Shown: positions 1 to 9,624, counted from the first letter of the stretch. The stretch: 64,000 nt of DNA from Cellulomonas sp. (GCF_015234515.1 NZ_JADGMY010000023.1:637023-701022), one strand, 5' to 3'. A program made the numbers and translations. The notes: generated from the sequence alone by a model not told the origin.

Positions 1-174
1 GCTGATCGGCGTCAGCAACGGTGTGCACCTGAAGATGCTACCCATCTATCAGTAGATAGGGATGGATAAGCGTGCCTCATGTCCATCCCTGGGCACGATC
101 CCCACGCCGCGCACGCATGAACCCGGACCGCCGGGCCTGCCCGTCGAACCGGCGCACGCTCGGCGGCGGGGCCC
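1..174. other. Left edge, non-coding, small hairpins
   Basis: No gene is supported here. Two short inverted repeats are visible: CTATC-AGTA-GATAG at 46-59, and CGTGCC at 71-76 pairing with GGCACG at 92-97. The second lies just past the stop codon of the minus-strand HNH gene and could help end its transcript. There is no U-tract and the arms are only 5-6 bp, so this is weak. Confidence 0.3.
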
Positions 175-1161
175 TCACACCCGCGCCAGGTCCTTCCACC
201 GTGCCCGCGCCGCCGCATGGTGCTCCTCGATCAGCCCCACGTCCGGCAGCCGCGTGGCGTGCACCGAGATCCGCCGACCGTCGAGCACGGCGAGGCTCTC
301 GTGCCGCTCCAGCAGCACCGGCGCGACCTGCGTCGTCCACGTCCGCGGGTGGAACGTCAGTACCAGCCGGTCGAACAGCCGGTGCACGTCGGCGCGCAGC
401 AGCAGCCCGCCGTCGTCGGCGTGCTCCGGTCGGTCGGCGAACCGGTACAGGTGCGCCGCGTCCAGGACCATCTCCGGCTGCGCACCCGTGACGGCGCACG
501 TGGCCCCGTACCGGTCGAGCAGGTGCTCGCGGAAGCGCTGCTGCCCGACGCGTCGTCGCACGACCGCCTCGACGTGCCCGCCCGTGATCGGGGCGCCGTG
601 GCGCAGCAGCTCGGCCTCGAGCGCCTCCTCGACGCCCCCGAACTCCTCGAGCATCGTCAGCGCCCGCGCCCAGTCGAGCCGGCGGATCGCGTTCTGCCGG
701 TCGGCGCCGGCGTAGACACCCTCGAGCGCGCGGACGGGCAGCGGGGAGTCGAGCGTCCGCCACGAAGAGCGGTAGACGGCGGAGTACCGGGTCACCGCCA
801 TGTCCTTCAGGACCGGCTCGTCGAACTCCGCCTTGCAGTCGTTGCAGCGGTACCGCGGGAGTGCCCGCTTGCGCGCCGTGGCGTCCGCCGACCCGCACTG
901 AGGACACCGGCGCATCGTCTTCACGCCCGGTCCGCTGGTGACGTCCTCGACCACGCCGTGGCCCAGGATCAACTGACCGTCCCGCACGACCAGCAGGTCA
1001 CCGGGCGCGATTGCCTTGTGGTTGACGACGTTCGAGTCGTACTCGTACCGGTGCCCCAGGACGTCGCCGTACCCGCCGCCGACGAGCTCGTCGGTCGTCC
1101 CCGTGTAGCAGCTCCAGGCGGTCGGCGTCGCTGCCGACCCGACCCGCCGCTGGACCTCCAT
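175..1161 (-). CDS. HNH endonuclease with zinc ribbon, McrA-like candidate
   Basis: 328 aa. Residues 86-109 form a CxxC...CxxC zinc ribbon (C86, C89, C106, C109). The C-terminal third carries an HNH_2-type nuclease: a CAVTG start, the DAAHL histidine motif, then LLLRADVHRLFD, the usual metal-binding end of this family. The first ~75 residues (YEYDSNVVNHKAI, then GDLLVVRDGQLILGHG) resemble PUA/EVE-like modules that read modified bases in some restriction enzymes; that is inference. The family cleaves DNA in the cytoplasm. No strong SD precedes the ATG at 1161. It is followed on the same strand by nothing obvious and preceded by the DUF6301-like cluster. It could be a type IV restriction enzyme or a domesticated homing-type nuclease. 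Confidence 0.75.
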   Translation of the reverse strand: MEVQRRVGSAATPTAWSCYTGTTDELVGGGYGDVLGHRYEYDSNVVNHKAIAPGDLLVVRDGQLILGHGVVEDVTSGPGVKTMRRCPQCGSADATARKRALPRYRCNDCKAEFDEPVLKDMAVTRYSAVYRSSWRTLDSPLPVRALEGVYAGADRQNAIRRLDWARALTMLEEFGGVEEALEAELLRHGAPITGGHVEAVVRRRVGQQRFREHLLDRYGATCAVTGAQPEMVLDAAHLYRFADRPEHADDGGLLLRADVHRLFDRLVLTFHPRTWTTQVAPVLLERHESLAVLDGRRISVHATRLPDVGLIEEHHAAARARWKDLARV

Positions 1162-1427
1162 GGGCCGAGCTCATCAGCCGGCGCCCCGCGCGACAAGTGT
1201 TCCTCCGGCCGTTCACCCTCGTGGCGGCGCGCGCGCCGGCCTGCGACGTTGTACCGGCCGAGCAGCGTCATGGCCGCCGCCGTGGCCAGAAGGAGGACGG
1301 GGGAGCGCATGGTCGTGCACCTCCCGCGGCGATGAGCGCGGCTGCGTTCACACCTCACGGGGAACCACATCTAGGGCGACGGGCCCGCGCGGAATGCCCC
1401 GAGACGTCCCACCTGCGACGCGGATCG
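1162..1427. other. Intergenic, nothing recognised
   Basis: 266 bases between the HNH gene and the first DUF6301-like gene. Short open frames exist on both strands, but none has an SD, a recognisable motif or balanced composition. It presumably holds the promoter of the HNH gene; I could not identify a clear -10 box. Confidence 0.4.
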
Positions 1428-1952
1428 TCACAGGTCCTCGTGCCCCGTCCCGGGGACTCGATCCGGGTCGATCCCCAGACGCTTCTCCTCGCGTGCGAGG
1501 TCGGCGGCATCGCGTGACAGCAGGATCAGGATCACGATGTCGCTGAGCTGCTGGACGCCGACCCGCCCACCGTTCTCGAGGTCCCAGAACGTCCGCGGGA
1601 GCGACCCGCGGTCCACCTGGACCGACGTGCCGAGTGTCGTCCCGACGAGCGCGCAGAGGTCGGCGTAGGCGTTCTTCAGCTCCGCCGGTGCCGCCTTGAC
1701 GGCGTCGGAGACGTTCACGGTGAGCTTGTCGAGGGTTCCGCCGGTGGCCTCGTCCGACAGCACGAACGCCCGCGCGCGGTCGTCGTTGGTGCCCAGATTC
1801 GTGGTGAACCGGACGGCGTTCCGTGTCTCGAGCCGCACGGACCACCCGCGAGCGGCGGCGAGGTCGAGCGCGGTCTGCCTCCCGGTCGGCCACGTGAGGG
1901 CGCCGAAGGCGCGCAGCAGGTCGTTGATCTGGTCGGGTCTGGCTGTTCGCAT
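1428..1952 (-). CDS. DUF6301-like protein, copy 1
   Basis: 174 aa, soluble, no signal or membrane segment. The sequence is roughly three-quarters identical to the product of 2554-3078. Shared blocks include DLLRAFGA, WPTGRQTALDLAAARGWSV, TNLGTNDD, VLSDEATGG, KLTVNVSD and RTFWDL. I match it from memory to the actinobacterial family DUF6301, whose function is unknown. The ATG at 1952 is preceded by a weak GAGG. Tandem paralogues of a small soluble protein often turn out to be immunity proteins or defence accessories, but nothing in the sequence proves this. Ends 266 nt before the HNH gene. Confidence 0.7.
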   Translation of the reverse strand: MRTARPDQINDLLRAFGALTWPTGRQTALDLAAARGWSVRLETRNAVRFTTNLGTNDDRARAFVLSDEATGGTLDKLTVNVSDAVKAAPAELKNAYADLCALVGTTLGTSVQVDRGSLPRTFWDLENGGRVGVQQLSDIVILILLSRDAADLAREEKRLGIDPDRVPGTGHEDL

Positions 1953-2061
1953 CAGGGGCCTCGTCCCGAGCGGTCACGTCTGGAGGACGCGAAGGCGGCG
2001 TGCGACCGAGGCAGGCGACGCGGTCCGCGAGCGCGGGCGTCCCTGGAGTGGAGCGCGATGT

Positions 2062-2449
2062 TCACAGGGCCTCGCGTCCCGTACCCGGGATGCGGCCGGA
2101 GTCGATCCCCCAGCCGCTCCTCGCCACGCTCGAGGTCCGCGACCTCCTGCGAGCGCAGGACGATGACGACGGACTCGAGCCTCCGGACCACGACTCGTCC
2201 ACCACTGGCGATGTCCCACACGGTCCGGGCGTGCTCCCACGCGTCGGTGCGCACCGGTTCGCCCAGCTCGGTCTGGACCGCAGCCGCCACGTCTCGCTGG
2301 GCGCCGTCCAGACCTGCAGGCGTTCCGGGATCCCGGTCGGAGACGTGGACCGTCAGGTCGAGGACTCGGCTGTCTGCACCGTCCGGCCTGATCAGAGCCC
2401 GGAAGGCACGCAGGAGCGCCCGGATCTGACAGGCGGATGCTGTCTGCAC
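2062..2449 (-). pseudogene. Decayed third DUF6301-like copy (deletion plus frameshift)
   Basis: This lies between the two intact copies. The original GTG start at 2449 is clear: it follows GAGGAGGA and opens VQTASACQI, aligning with MRTASPDQI of copy 2. The frame then lacks about 45 residues (equivalent to ~24-70 of the intact copies, from GRQTALD to the residues before the conserved L-T-V-x-V-S-D). Homology resumes in the same frame through WDIASGGRVVV and ERGEERLG. A run of five C at 2107-2111, against four in copy 1, then shifts the frame. Reading around it restores IDSGRIPGTGREAL and a TGA at 2062-2064, matching the ends of the paralogues. Read straight through, the frame runs on to 1952. 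Both lesions suggest a dead gene; the C-run could be a sequencing error, the deletion could not. Confidence 0.8.
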
Positions 2450-2553
2450 GGGATGTCCTCCTCGGTCTGCCACGGCCAGATCGTGTCGGGTTCGCCGTCG
2501 TGAGCCGGCAGGACGCGGTCCCTCCGTTGGGCGCCCTCGGTGCTGGTGACGGT

Positions 2554-3078
2554 CTAGAGGTCCTCGTCTCCCGCCCCGGTGATGCGGTTCGGGTCGAGGC
2601 CCAGTCGCTTGTCCTCACGGAGGAGGTCGGCGGCGTCGCGCGAGATCAGGATCATGATCACGATGTCGTCGAGCCGCTGGAAGCCGACCCGCCCGCCGTT
2701 GTCGAGGTCCCAGAACGTCCGCGGGTTCGACCCCCGCTCCACGTATACCGGTGCGCCCAGCGCGTTCTCGGCGACCGCGCAGAGGTCGGTGTAGGCCTTC
2801 CTCAGCTCGGTCGGTGCTGCCGCCTCGGCGTCCGAGACGTTGACGGTGAGCTTGTCGAGGAGTCCGCCGGTGGCCTCGTCCGACAGCACGAGCGCGCGTG
2901 CGCTGTCGTCGTTGGTGCCGAGGTTCGTGATGAAGCTGACGGAGTTCTTCGTCTCGAGCTCCACGGACCACCCGCGCGCGGCGGCGAGGTCGAGCGCGGT
3001 CTGCCGCCCGGTCGGCCAGGTGACGGCTCCGAAGGCGCGCAGCAGGTCGCTGATCTGGTCGGGTGATGCGGTTCGCAC
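2554..3078 (-). CDS. DUF6301-like protein, copy 2
   Basis: 174 aa, the same length as copy 1 and about three-quarters identical to it. It starts at GTG 3078, with GAGGAG seven bases upstream. The conserved blocks are those of copy 1; differences are spread through the protein and are mostly conservative, so both copies look maintained. It has no catalytic-looking Cys/His/Asp cluster and no transmembrane segment. It is the promoter-proximal member of the array, all read leftwards. Function unknown. Confidence 0.7.
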   Translation of the reverse strand: MRTASPDQISDLLRAFGAVTWPTGRQTALDLAAARGWSVELETKNSVSFITNLGTNDDSARALVLSDEATGGLLDKLTVNVSDAEAAAPTELRKAYTDLCAVAENALGAPVYVERGSNPRTFWDLDNGGRVGFQRLDDIVIMILISRDAADLLREDKRLGLDPNRITGAGDEDL

Positions 3079-3546
3079 CGTGGGTCTCCTCGTGAGCGGG
3101 GATCAGGTGAGGCTGGACGGATGAGACTGGGATCGACCGTGACCTCGACGCCGGCCAGTGCGGAGTGAGCTCAAGAAGGGTCGCCACAGCGTCGATTCCT
3201 CCGCATGGCGAGTGACTGGCGACGTTCCGAAGTCTCCATCGAGAGCTTGCTGCGTGGATCCCCTCCGCCATCATGTGGAGGCTCCGCACAGCCGGTGCGT
3301 AGCAGGCGCCGGGTTGGGGGAGCGCGCCAGGCGCGACGAGGACAGCGCATCGCCGGTGCGAGACGGCGTCCCTCCACCGCATCGCCCATGGCGCCGGTGC
3401 GGAAGCAGCGCTCCGATCGATGGGCCTATGTCACTCTCGGGTTCATCGGCGCAGGTTACGGACTGCTTCGGCTTGTCGACGTCTTCGGCTGACGGGCTTC
3501 TCCAGGGACGGATCCGGGGATGACCCCTGACCCAGCGGATCGAGCA
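3079..3546. other. 468-nt intergenic region, possible 34-aa peptide
   Basis: No convincing gene. A plus-strand frame from ATG 3388 to 3492 encodes 34 residues: a basic start (MAPVRKQRSDR) and a hydrophobic stretch (WAYVTLGFIGAGYGLL). It could be a small membrane peptide or the remnant of a larger gene, since the same frame is open upstream from 3205. No SD precedes ATG 3388. Local composition is less GC-extreme than the neighbours, as expected of non-coding or decayed DNA. Confidence 0.3.
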
Positions 3547-6500
3547 CTACCGAGCCTGCGCGGCGTCACCCCCCCCGCTGACGTACGTCCCCACGCCCCG
3601 CACCCGCACGCGTCCCCACTCCAACGCGAGCGCGAGCCCCTCGTCCAGCCGCTTCCCGATCGCCTCGGTGACGCGCCGTCCCCCGAACATCTGCAGTGCC
3701 CGCCGCTTCAGCTCGTCCGCCGACGCACCCCCCGTCTCCTCGGCGGCCACGCGCAGGGCGTTCGCGATCTCCACGAGCGACACCTCGTCCACCGGCCGGC
3801 TCGTCCCGTCGGCCGCGGACCGCACCTCGAACCACGTCCGCGGCTCCACGCCCGCGGGCCAGTAGAAGTCGTCACCCGCCGGTTGGTTCTCCGCCGGCAC
3901 GAGCCTCCGGATCGCCGCCTTGCGCTCCTCACCGACACGCCCCAGCCCGTACGCGCCCGCCACGATCTTGGCGAGGCGGTCGGGGTGGATCGGGCCCTCG
4001 GTGGTGATCGCATCGACGACGGCCGCACGCACCTCCGCGGCCGCGCGCGCATCGGGGAGCCGGTTGAGCGTCGAGACCGTGCCCAGGACGCCCGGGGACC
4101 ACTCCTCGTGGTCCCGGACAGCGGGGTGCCGACGCATGGGCACAGCGGGAAGGTCCAGCACAGAGGCCCGTGACCCGGCGTGCGCCTCGCTCGCGGGGAG
4201 CACAGCCGAGCCGCCGGCGACGGCGAGCATCCCGACCTCGGCCTCGTCGACCACGTCCTCGACCACGTCGTCGACGTCCCCGTCCACCACGTCCCACGCG
4301 AGCGCGTCACCGTCCACGACGACCCGCAGCGCATCGACCGCCGGCGACCCGTAGTCCACAGCCCCGGCACCAGCAGCCCCCGCACCCGCGGCGTCCGTCG
4401 CCTCATCAGCCACCGACCCGCGCTCCGCTTCCCGCGCCGCCTCCCGCAGCACCTCCCGCGCCCGCTCCACCGCCGCCGCCAACCGCGCCAGCGTCTCCTC
4501 GCGCTGCTGCACCCACTCCGGCAGCCACACCCGCTCGACCCCGGGCCACCGCATCAGCCCCTGCAGCACTTCCACCGGCAGCCCGTCGCGGTCGCCCACG
4601 GTCCGCCGCGCGCGCCACGTCGGGCCGTCGAGCAGGACGGCGACCAGCGGCTGGTCGGGGTCGTCTGCGGTCGCGATCGACACGTCCACGCGGAAGTCCG
4701 ACAGCCCCACGTCGGTCCGCACGGCGTACCCGGCCAGCCGCAGCTCGGCGGCCAGGTCGTCGCGGTGGTGGTCCACGACGCTGCGTCGTCGCCCGTCCGC
4801 GGCCGCGACCTCGACGCCGTGTGCCGCGAGCTCCAGGTACGCCCGCAGGTGCTTGGTCCCCACCTGCGTCGACTCCTCGGCCCGCAGCGCCTCGGGCGCA
4901 AAGCTCGCGTACAGCACCACCTGACGCCGGGCGCGCGTCACGGCGACGTTGAGCCGCCGCTCACCACCCGGCTTGGACAGCGGCCCGAAGTTGAGCGGCA
5001 CGACACCGCGGTCGTTCGCGCTGAACGCGACGGAGAACAGGATGCAGTCGCGCTCGTCGCCCTGGACGTTCTCGAGGTTCTTGACGAACAGCCCGTCGGC
5101 CTCGTCGAGCGCGGCGACGATGCGCTCGTCGCCGCTGTCACGCAGCAGGTTGTCGATGAGGTCGCGCTGCTGGGCGTTGAACGTGATGATCCCGAGCGAC
5201 GGCGCGCGCCCCGGTGACGCGGCGAAGCGGGCGCGCACGTCCGCGACGATCGCGTCCGCCTCGACGGGGTTCGTGCGCAGCGCCTTGCCCTTGCCCGACC
5301 GCTGGAACGTCCCGTCGACGCGGACCAGCGAGATCCCGTACCCCGCGGGGTGCGCGCGGGTGTCGCCCGGCAGCGGCGCGGGGAACGACGACAGCCGGTC
5401 CTCGTAGTAGAGCCGGTTGCTGAACGCAATGAGCGACTCGTCCTGGCTGCGGTAGTGCCACGACAGCCACCGGCTCGGCACCCGCGCCTGCACGCACTCC
5501 GAGAGGATCGACTCCTCGTCGACCACGGTCTCGACCGTGACCTCCTCGTCGTCCTCGACGGTCGCGTTGGTCTCCGCGACCTGCGTGGGCGGCATCTGCT
5601 TGCTGTCGCCGACGACGACCACGGACGACGCCCGGCCCATCGCGCCGATCGCGTCGGCGACGCGGATCTGCGAGGCCTCGTCGAACACGACGACGTCGAA
5701 CAGCCCGGGCCGGGCGGGGAAGAACCGCGCGACCGACTCGGGGCTCATGAGCGTGCACGGCATGATCTGCGTGATCAGCTCGCCGTAGTGCTCCATGAGC
5801 GCGCGCACGGTCATGCCGCCGCGCTCGCGCTTGAGCTGGCGGACCAGCCCGCCGATCTGCCCGGCGCCCGACGTCACGTCGAACCGGCGCAGCGCCAGCA
5901 CCTGGTCGGGGATGGCCTGCGGCAGCTCGGCCCGCACGGCGCGCGTCGCCTGCGTGAAGCGCTCGATCGTGCGGTTGTGCGCCGCGACGTCGAAGTCGCC
6001 CAGCGCGGTCGCCTCGGCACGCTCGGCCAGCGACGTGCGTGCGGCGCCGCGGTCGAACGCGAGCACCGCCTCGTCGGGTGGGACGCGGCCGTCGAGGATC
6101 GCCCGGCGCGCGACGTCCATGCCGCTGCGCCGCAGCGGCTCGAGGTGCTGGACGAGGCCCACCCAGTGGTCGAGGGTCGCGGTGGACTCCAGGCGGCGGT
6201 CGGTGCGCGTCGTCCACCACGTGGTGAGGAAGCCGTCGTCGCCGGACCACCTCTCCCGCGCCGACGTGTCGGTGGCGATGGCCGCGTCCAGGCCGGCCCA
6301 GCTCTCCGCCAGCTCCGTCAGCGGCGTCAGCGCGTGGCCCTGCGGGGTCCCGGAGTAGAACGCGCGCAGGTCGTCGCCCCGGGCGGACCCGTCGACGGCC
6401 AGCACCTCACCCAGCCACATCAACACGTCGACGTTGTCGCGCATCCACCCCGCGGCCTGCGGGTCGCCGGGGTTCCAGCCGTCGGCGGCGAAGGGCAGCG

Positions 6501-9500
6501 GCGTCTGCGCCACCAGCGCGCGCAGCTCGGTGACCTTGGCGTACGTCGCGGCCAGGTCCCCGGTCAGGGTCGAGAGCTCCTTGAGCGGCACCTGCGAGGG
6601 CGGCACGACGAGCGCGTCGAGGAGCTGCGCGAGCACGGCCCGGCGCCGCTTCTTGCGTCCGAAGAACCCCGACGCGTCAGCCGCGAGTGCCGCCGCGTGC
6701 ACGGCGGCGACGTCGCGCAGCATGACGACGGGCGCGACGACCTGCCGCCACTCGCCCCCACCGCCGGCCAGCGCGTCCGCCGCCGCGCGCACGCGCTGCA
6801 GGTGCGGGCGCCACGCCGTGTCGAGCACCGTGGCCAGGGTCGCGAGCGGGTACCGGGGCGCGTCGGCGAGCCGGGCCCACGTCGCCGCGTCCTGCGCCGA
6901 GCGCAGCCGGCCGAGCCGGGGCAGGTCCAGACCGTGCGCCTGCGCATCCGCTATCGCCGCGTCGAGACGCTGCGCCGCGGCGTGCACCCGACCCACGTCG
7001 AACGGGCCGTCCGGCCGCACGTCCACGAACCGCCACGGGTGCCGCGGGCGGGGCCGGGCCAGGTCGGCGACGTCGGGCAGGTCACGCAGGACGCCCCGGA
7101 TCTCCGCGAGCTGCTCGGGTGTCCCGCCGGCGACGAGCGTGGCGGGCACGTCCAGCGGCGTGATGGCCGGGTCGGACGCGAGCTCGAAGCTGCGCGCCGA
7201 GTACAGGGAGTGCCCGGCGGCGTTCTGCTCGTGCAGCCGGGCCGCGTACGTGGCGAGGCGTCGGCGGGCGGCGGACGCGGTCTCCGAGCCGGCCCGCAGC
7301 GCGTCGAGGTCCGGCGTCGCGTGCAGCGCGAGCGCGGCGCGGAGCTGCGCGCGGACGGCCGCCGGGCGCGCGCCCTTGTCGTGCAGGTCCAGCGACAGGT
7401 GCCCCAGGCCGACAGCCTCGAGCCGCGTCTTGACGACGTCCAGCGCCGCGCGCTTCTCGGCGACGAACAGCACGCGCCGCCCCTCGGCCAGCGAGCGCGC
7501 CAGGAGGTTGGTGATCGTCTGCGACTTGCCCGTCCCCGGTGGGCCCTCGAGCACGAACGTCCGGCCCGCGACGGCGTCGGCGACGGCCTCGAGCTGCGAG
7601 CTGTCCGCCGGCACGGGGACGGCGGCGTCGAGCAGGTCGAGGTCGACGTCCTGCGGCGGGGGAGTCGGGTCGGCGAACGCGTCGAGCGGCGTGTGCACGA
7701 GGTGCCGCACCAGCGGGTTCTGCGTGAGCGTCTCCCAGTGCTGGTCGAGGTCCTTCCACAGCGGGAACTTCGCGAACTGCAGGATCGCGAGGTCGACCGT
7801 CTCCTCGACGCGGAACGGCAGGCCGGCCACCGCGATCGCGCGCCGCACCGCGTCGAACGCCGCCGCCAGGTCGATGCCCGACGCGTCCTCACCCGGTTCG
7901 GCCAGGCCCGGGATCTCCAGCCCGAACGAGACGCGCAGCTTCTCCAGCAGGCAGTAGTTGGGCGTCGACGCGCCCGCCTCGTCGACGCGGATGCGGTACG
8001 CCTGCCCGCGGCTCGTCGTGGACAGGTGCACCGGCACCAGCACGAGCGGGGAGCGCAGGTCCCGGTCGTTGAACCGCCAGCTGAGCATGCCGAACGCGAG
8101 GTAGAGGTTGTTCGACCCCGTCTCCTGGACGATCGTCCTCGCCTTGTACGTCAGGTACCGCAGCTTGCTCGTGTACGACGCGGACGTGATGTCGATGTAC
8201 GCGGAGCGCTTGTCCGCCAGGAGGAGCTCGCGCGTCTCCTCGGGCAGGTCCCGGCCGTAGCGGATACCGCGCGCGGCGTCGACCTCCGCGACGACGTCGG
8301 AGGCCACGAGCCGGATCGGCACGTTGGCGCTGATCTGGTCCTCGAGCCGCCCGAGCGCCTCGCCCGGGACCTCGAGGCGGAACCCCGCCCGGTCCGTGTA
8401 GTGGATGAGCCGGTTGCGCAGGCTCAGGTCGAGCAGGGAGTTCTTCCACCGGCCGACGCGCGCGGGCACGTCGCGGCGGTCGTCCCCGGCGCGCTCCGAC
8501 GGGGACCCGCGGTACGCCTCGATGGTCGGCCCGGCGCCGGGCGTGTACTCGTGGACGACGACCTGCCCGTCGGCCCCCACCGAACGGCTGGGCAGCGGGA
8601 GGATCCCCGCGAGCCGCGCCTGGCGGACGTCCGTGACGCCCACGGCGTCGGCGAGGTCCCGCGCGAGCTTGCTCCGCCCGGCCCGTCGCGCCACCTCGAA
8701 CGGCTGCGACTCGACGCCTCCCGTCAGCGCCGTCGTCTCGACGAGCCCGACGAGGCCCAGGTCCACGAGGTTGATCAGGTCCGCGACCTCGGACGTCGCG
8801 ACCATGCCGAGGGTCGTGTCCTGCCGCCAGTACCCGACGACCACGTGCCCCGCGAACAGCCACAGCGTCGGGTTGATCCCCGCCTGCTCGAGCGCGGCCG
8901 CGTACGTCACCGTCGTGTCGAGGCAGGTGCCGAGGCGCCCCTCGAGCACCTCGGCCGGCGTCCGGACCTTCTGACCCACGTCGCCCCACGACGCGGGCGG
9001 CTCGGCGTACCGCACGTCGCGCGCCCGGATCGCGTCGTAGACGGACGCGGCGATGGCGTCGACGCGCTCGGGGTCCTCCGACTGGTAGCCGTCGAGCGCG
9101 GAGCGTCCCGTGGACGCGCGCAGCAGGTCCGACGCCTCGACCAGGAGCGGTGCGATCGCGGCCGCGTTGGGCTGGACGTGCGCGGCGAGCATCTCGAGCG
9201 CGAGGTGCGCGGGCCGGGCCATCCACTGGTGGGACGCGAGGACCTGCACATCGACGGACCCGGTGGCGAGCACCACCCCGGCCGCGTCGCGCAGCACCGT
9301 GCGGATCCGTCCGGGCTGCTGCTCGTCGACCGCGAGCATGCGCCCCGGGTCCAGGACCAGGTCGACGGCCCGCAGCATCGTCGGTTGCCCCGCGGCCAGG
9401 TCGAGGAGGTGCACCTTCGGCCCGCCGAGGGACCCGCTCGCGCACACGACGTCGACCTCGAGCGACGCGCCGCGCGAGTCCGCGGCGACGCCGGTCACCG

Positions 9501-9624
9501 TGACCTCGTCGATGACGCCGATGCGGCTGTGGGCCATCGCGTAGCTGAGGACGGGGAGAGCCGTGATCGAGATGGTCGCGCCGGCCGCCGCGTCCACGTC
9601 GCCGTGGTGGTCCCCGTCGTTCAC
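3547..9624 (-). CDS. DUF4011 / SF1 helicase / Vsr-like nuclease (Hhe-like)
   Basis: 2,025 aa from GTG 9624, which has GAGAGGA five bases upstream; an in-frame ATG at 9759 lacks an SD. Rough layout: N-terminal beta-rich region; transglutaminase-like segment near 230-265 (GTCLDTTVTYAAALEQAG, WLFAGHVVVGYW); DUF4011 signature near 395 (WKNSLLDLSLRNRLIHY); Walker A near 695 (EGPPGTGKSQTITN); Walker B near 1315 (VVFDEASQIRVADAIGAMG) with GDSKQMPPT; WHYRSQDESLI; QGDERDCILFS; LNVAVTRARRQVVLYASF near 1560. Then an MTES_1575/Vsr-type nuclease domain near 1630-1690 (GLSDFRVDVSIA, LLDGPTWR), an acidic Val/Asp-rich linker, and a DUF3320-like end. This order matches proteins reported as the single-gene phage-defence type Hhe (DUF4011-helicase-Vsr; from memory). 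Acts on nucleic acids in the cytoplasm. Not in an obvious operon. Confidence 0.85.
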   Translation of the reverse strand: MNDGDHHGDVDAAAGATISITALPVLSYAMAHSRIGVIDEVTVTGVAADSRGASLEVDVVCASGSLGGPKVHLLDLAAGQPTMLRAVDLVLDPGRMLAVDEQQPGRIRTVLRDAAGVVLATGSVDVQVLASHQWMARPAHLALEMLAAHVQPNAAAIAPLLVEASDLLRASTGRSALDGYQSEDPERVDAIAASVYDAIRARDVRYAEPPASWGDVGQKVRTPAEVLEGRLGTCLDTTVTYAAALEQAGINPTLWLFAGHVVVGYWRQDTTLGMVATSEVADLINLVDLGLVGLVETTALTGGVESQPFEVARRAGRSKLARDLADAVGVTDVRQARLAGILPLPSRSVGADGQVVVHEYTPGAGPTIEAYRGSPSERAGDDRRDVPARVGRWKNSLLDLSLRNRLIHYTDRAGFRLEVPGEALGRLEDQISANVPIRLVASDVVAEVDAARGIRYGRDLPEETRELLLADKRSAYIDITSASYTSKLRYLTYKARTIVQETGSNNLYLAFGMLSWRFNDRDLRSPLVLVPVHLSTTSRGQAYRIRVDEAGASTPNYCLLEKLRVSFGLEIPGLAEPGEDASGIDLAAAFDAVRRAIAVAGLPFRVEETVDLAILQFAKFPLWKDLDQHWETLTQNPLVRHLVHTPLDAFADPTPPPQDVDLDLLDAAVPVPADSSQLEAVADAVAGRTFVLEGPPGTGKSQTITNLLARSLAEGRRVLFVAEKRAALDVVKTRLEAVGLGHLSLDLHDKGARPAAVRAQLRAALALHATPDLDALRAGSETASAARRRLATYAARLHEQNAAGHSLYSARSFELASDPAITPLDVPATLVAGGTPEQLAEIRGVLRDLPDVADLARPRPRHPWRFVDVRPDGPFDVGRVHAAAQRLDAAIADAQAHGLDLPRLGRLRSAQDAATWARLADAPRYPLATLATVLDTAWRPHLQRVRAAADALAGGGGEWRQVVAPVVMLRDVAAVHAAALAADASGFFGRKKRRRAVLAQLLDALVVPPSQVPLKELSTLTGDLAATYAKVTELRALVAQTPLPFAADGWNPGDPQAAGWMRDNVDVLMWLGEVLAVDGSARGDDLRAFYSGTPQGHALTPLTELAESWAGLDAAIATDTSARERWSGDDGFLTTWWTTRTDRRLESTATLDHWVGLVQHLEPLRRSGMDVARRAILDGRVPPDEAVLAFDRGAARTSLAERAEATALGDFDVAAHNRTIERFTQATRAVRAELPQAIPDQVLALRRFDVTSGAGQIGGLVRQLKRERGGMTVRALMEHYGELITQIMPCTLMSPESVARFFPARPGLFDVVVFDEASQIRVADAIGAMGRASSVVVVGDSKQMPPTQVAETNATVEDDEEVTVETVVDEESILSECVQARVPSRWLSWHYRSQDESLIAFSNRLYYEDRLSSFPAPLPGDTRAHPAGYGISLVRVDGTFQRSGKGKALRTNPVEADAIVADVRARFAASPGRAPSLGIITFNAQQRDLIDNLLRDSGDERIVAALDEADGLFVKNLENVQGDERDCILFSVAFSANDRGVVPLNFGPLSKPGGERRLNVAVTRARRQVVLYASFAPEALRAEESTQVGTKHLRAYLELAAHGVEVAAADGRRRSVVDHHRDDLAAELRLAGYAVRTDVGLSDFRVDVSIATADDPDQPLVAVLLDGPTWRARRTVGDRDGLPVEVLQGLMRWPGVERVWLPEWVQQREETLARLAAAVERAREVLREAAREAERGSVADEATDAAGAGAAGAGAVDYGSPAVDALRVVVDGDALAWDVVDGDVDDVVEDVVDEAEVGMLAVAGGSAVLPASEAHAGSRASVLDLPAVPMRRHPAVRDHEEWSPGVLGTVSTLNRLPDARAAAEVRAAVVDAITTEGPIHPDRLAKIVAGAYGLGRVGEERKAAIRRLVPAENQPAGDDFYWPAGVEPRTWFEVRSAADGTSRPVDEVSLVEIANALRVAAEETGGASADELKRRALQMFGGRRVTEAIGKRLDEGLALALEWGRVRVRGVGTYVSGGGDAAQAR

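Noticed and set aside
2062..2473. Programmed frameshift in the middle DUF6301-like copy
   Set aside because: There is no slippery heptamer with a downstream structure, and the separate 45-codon loss points to decay.
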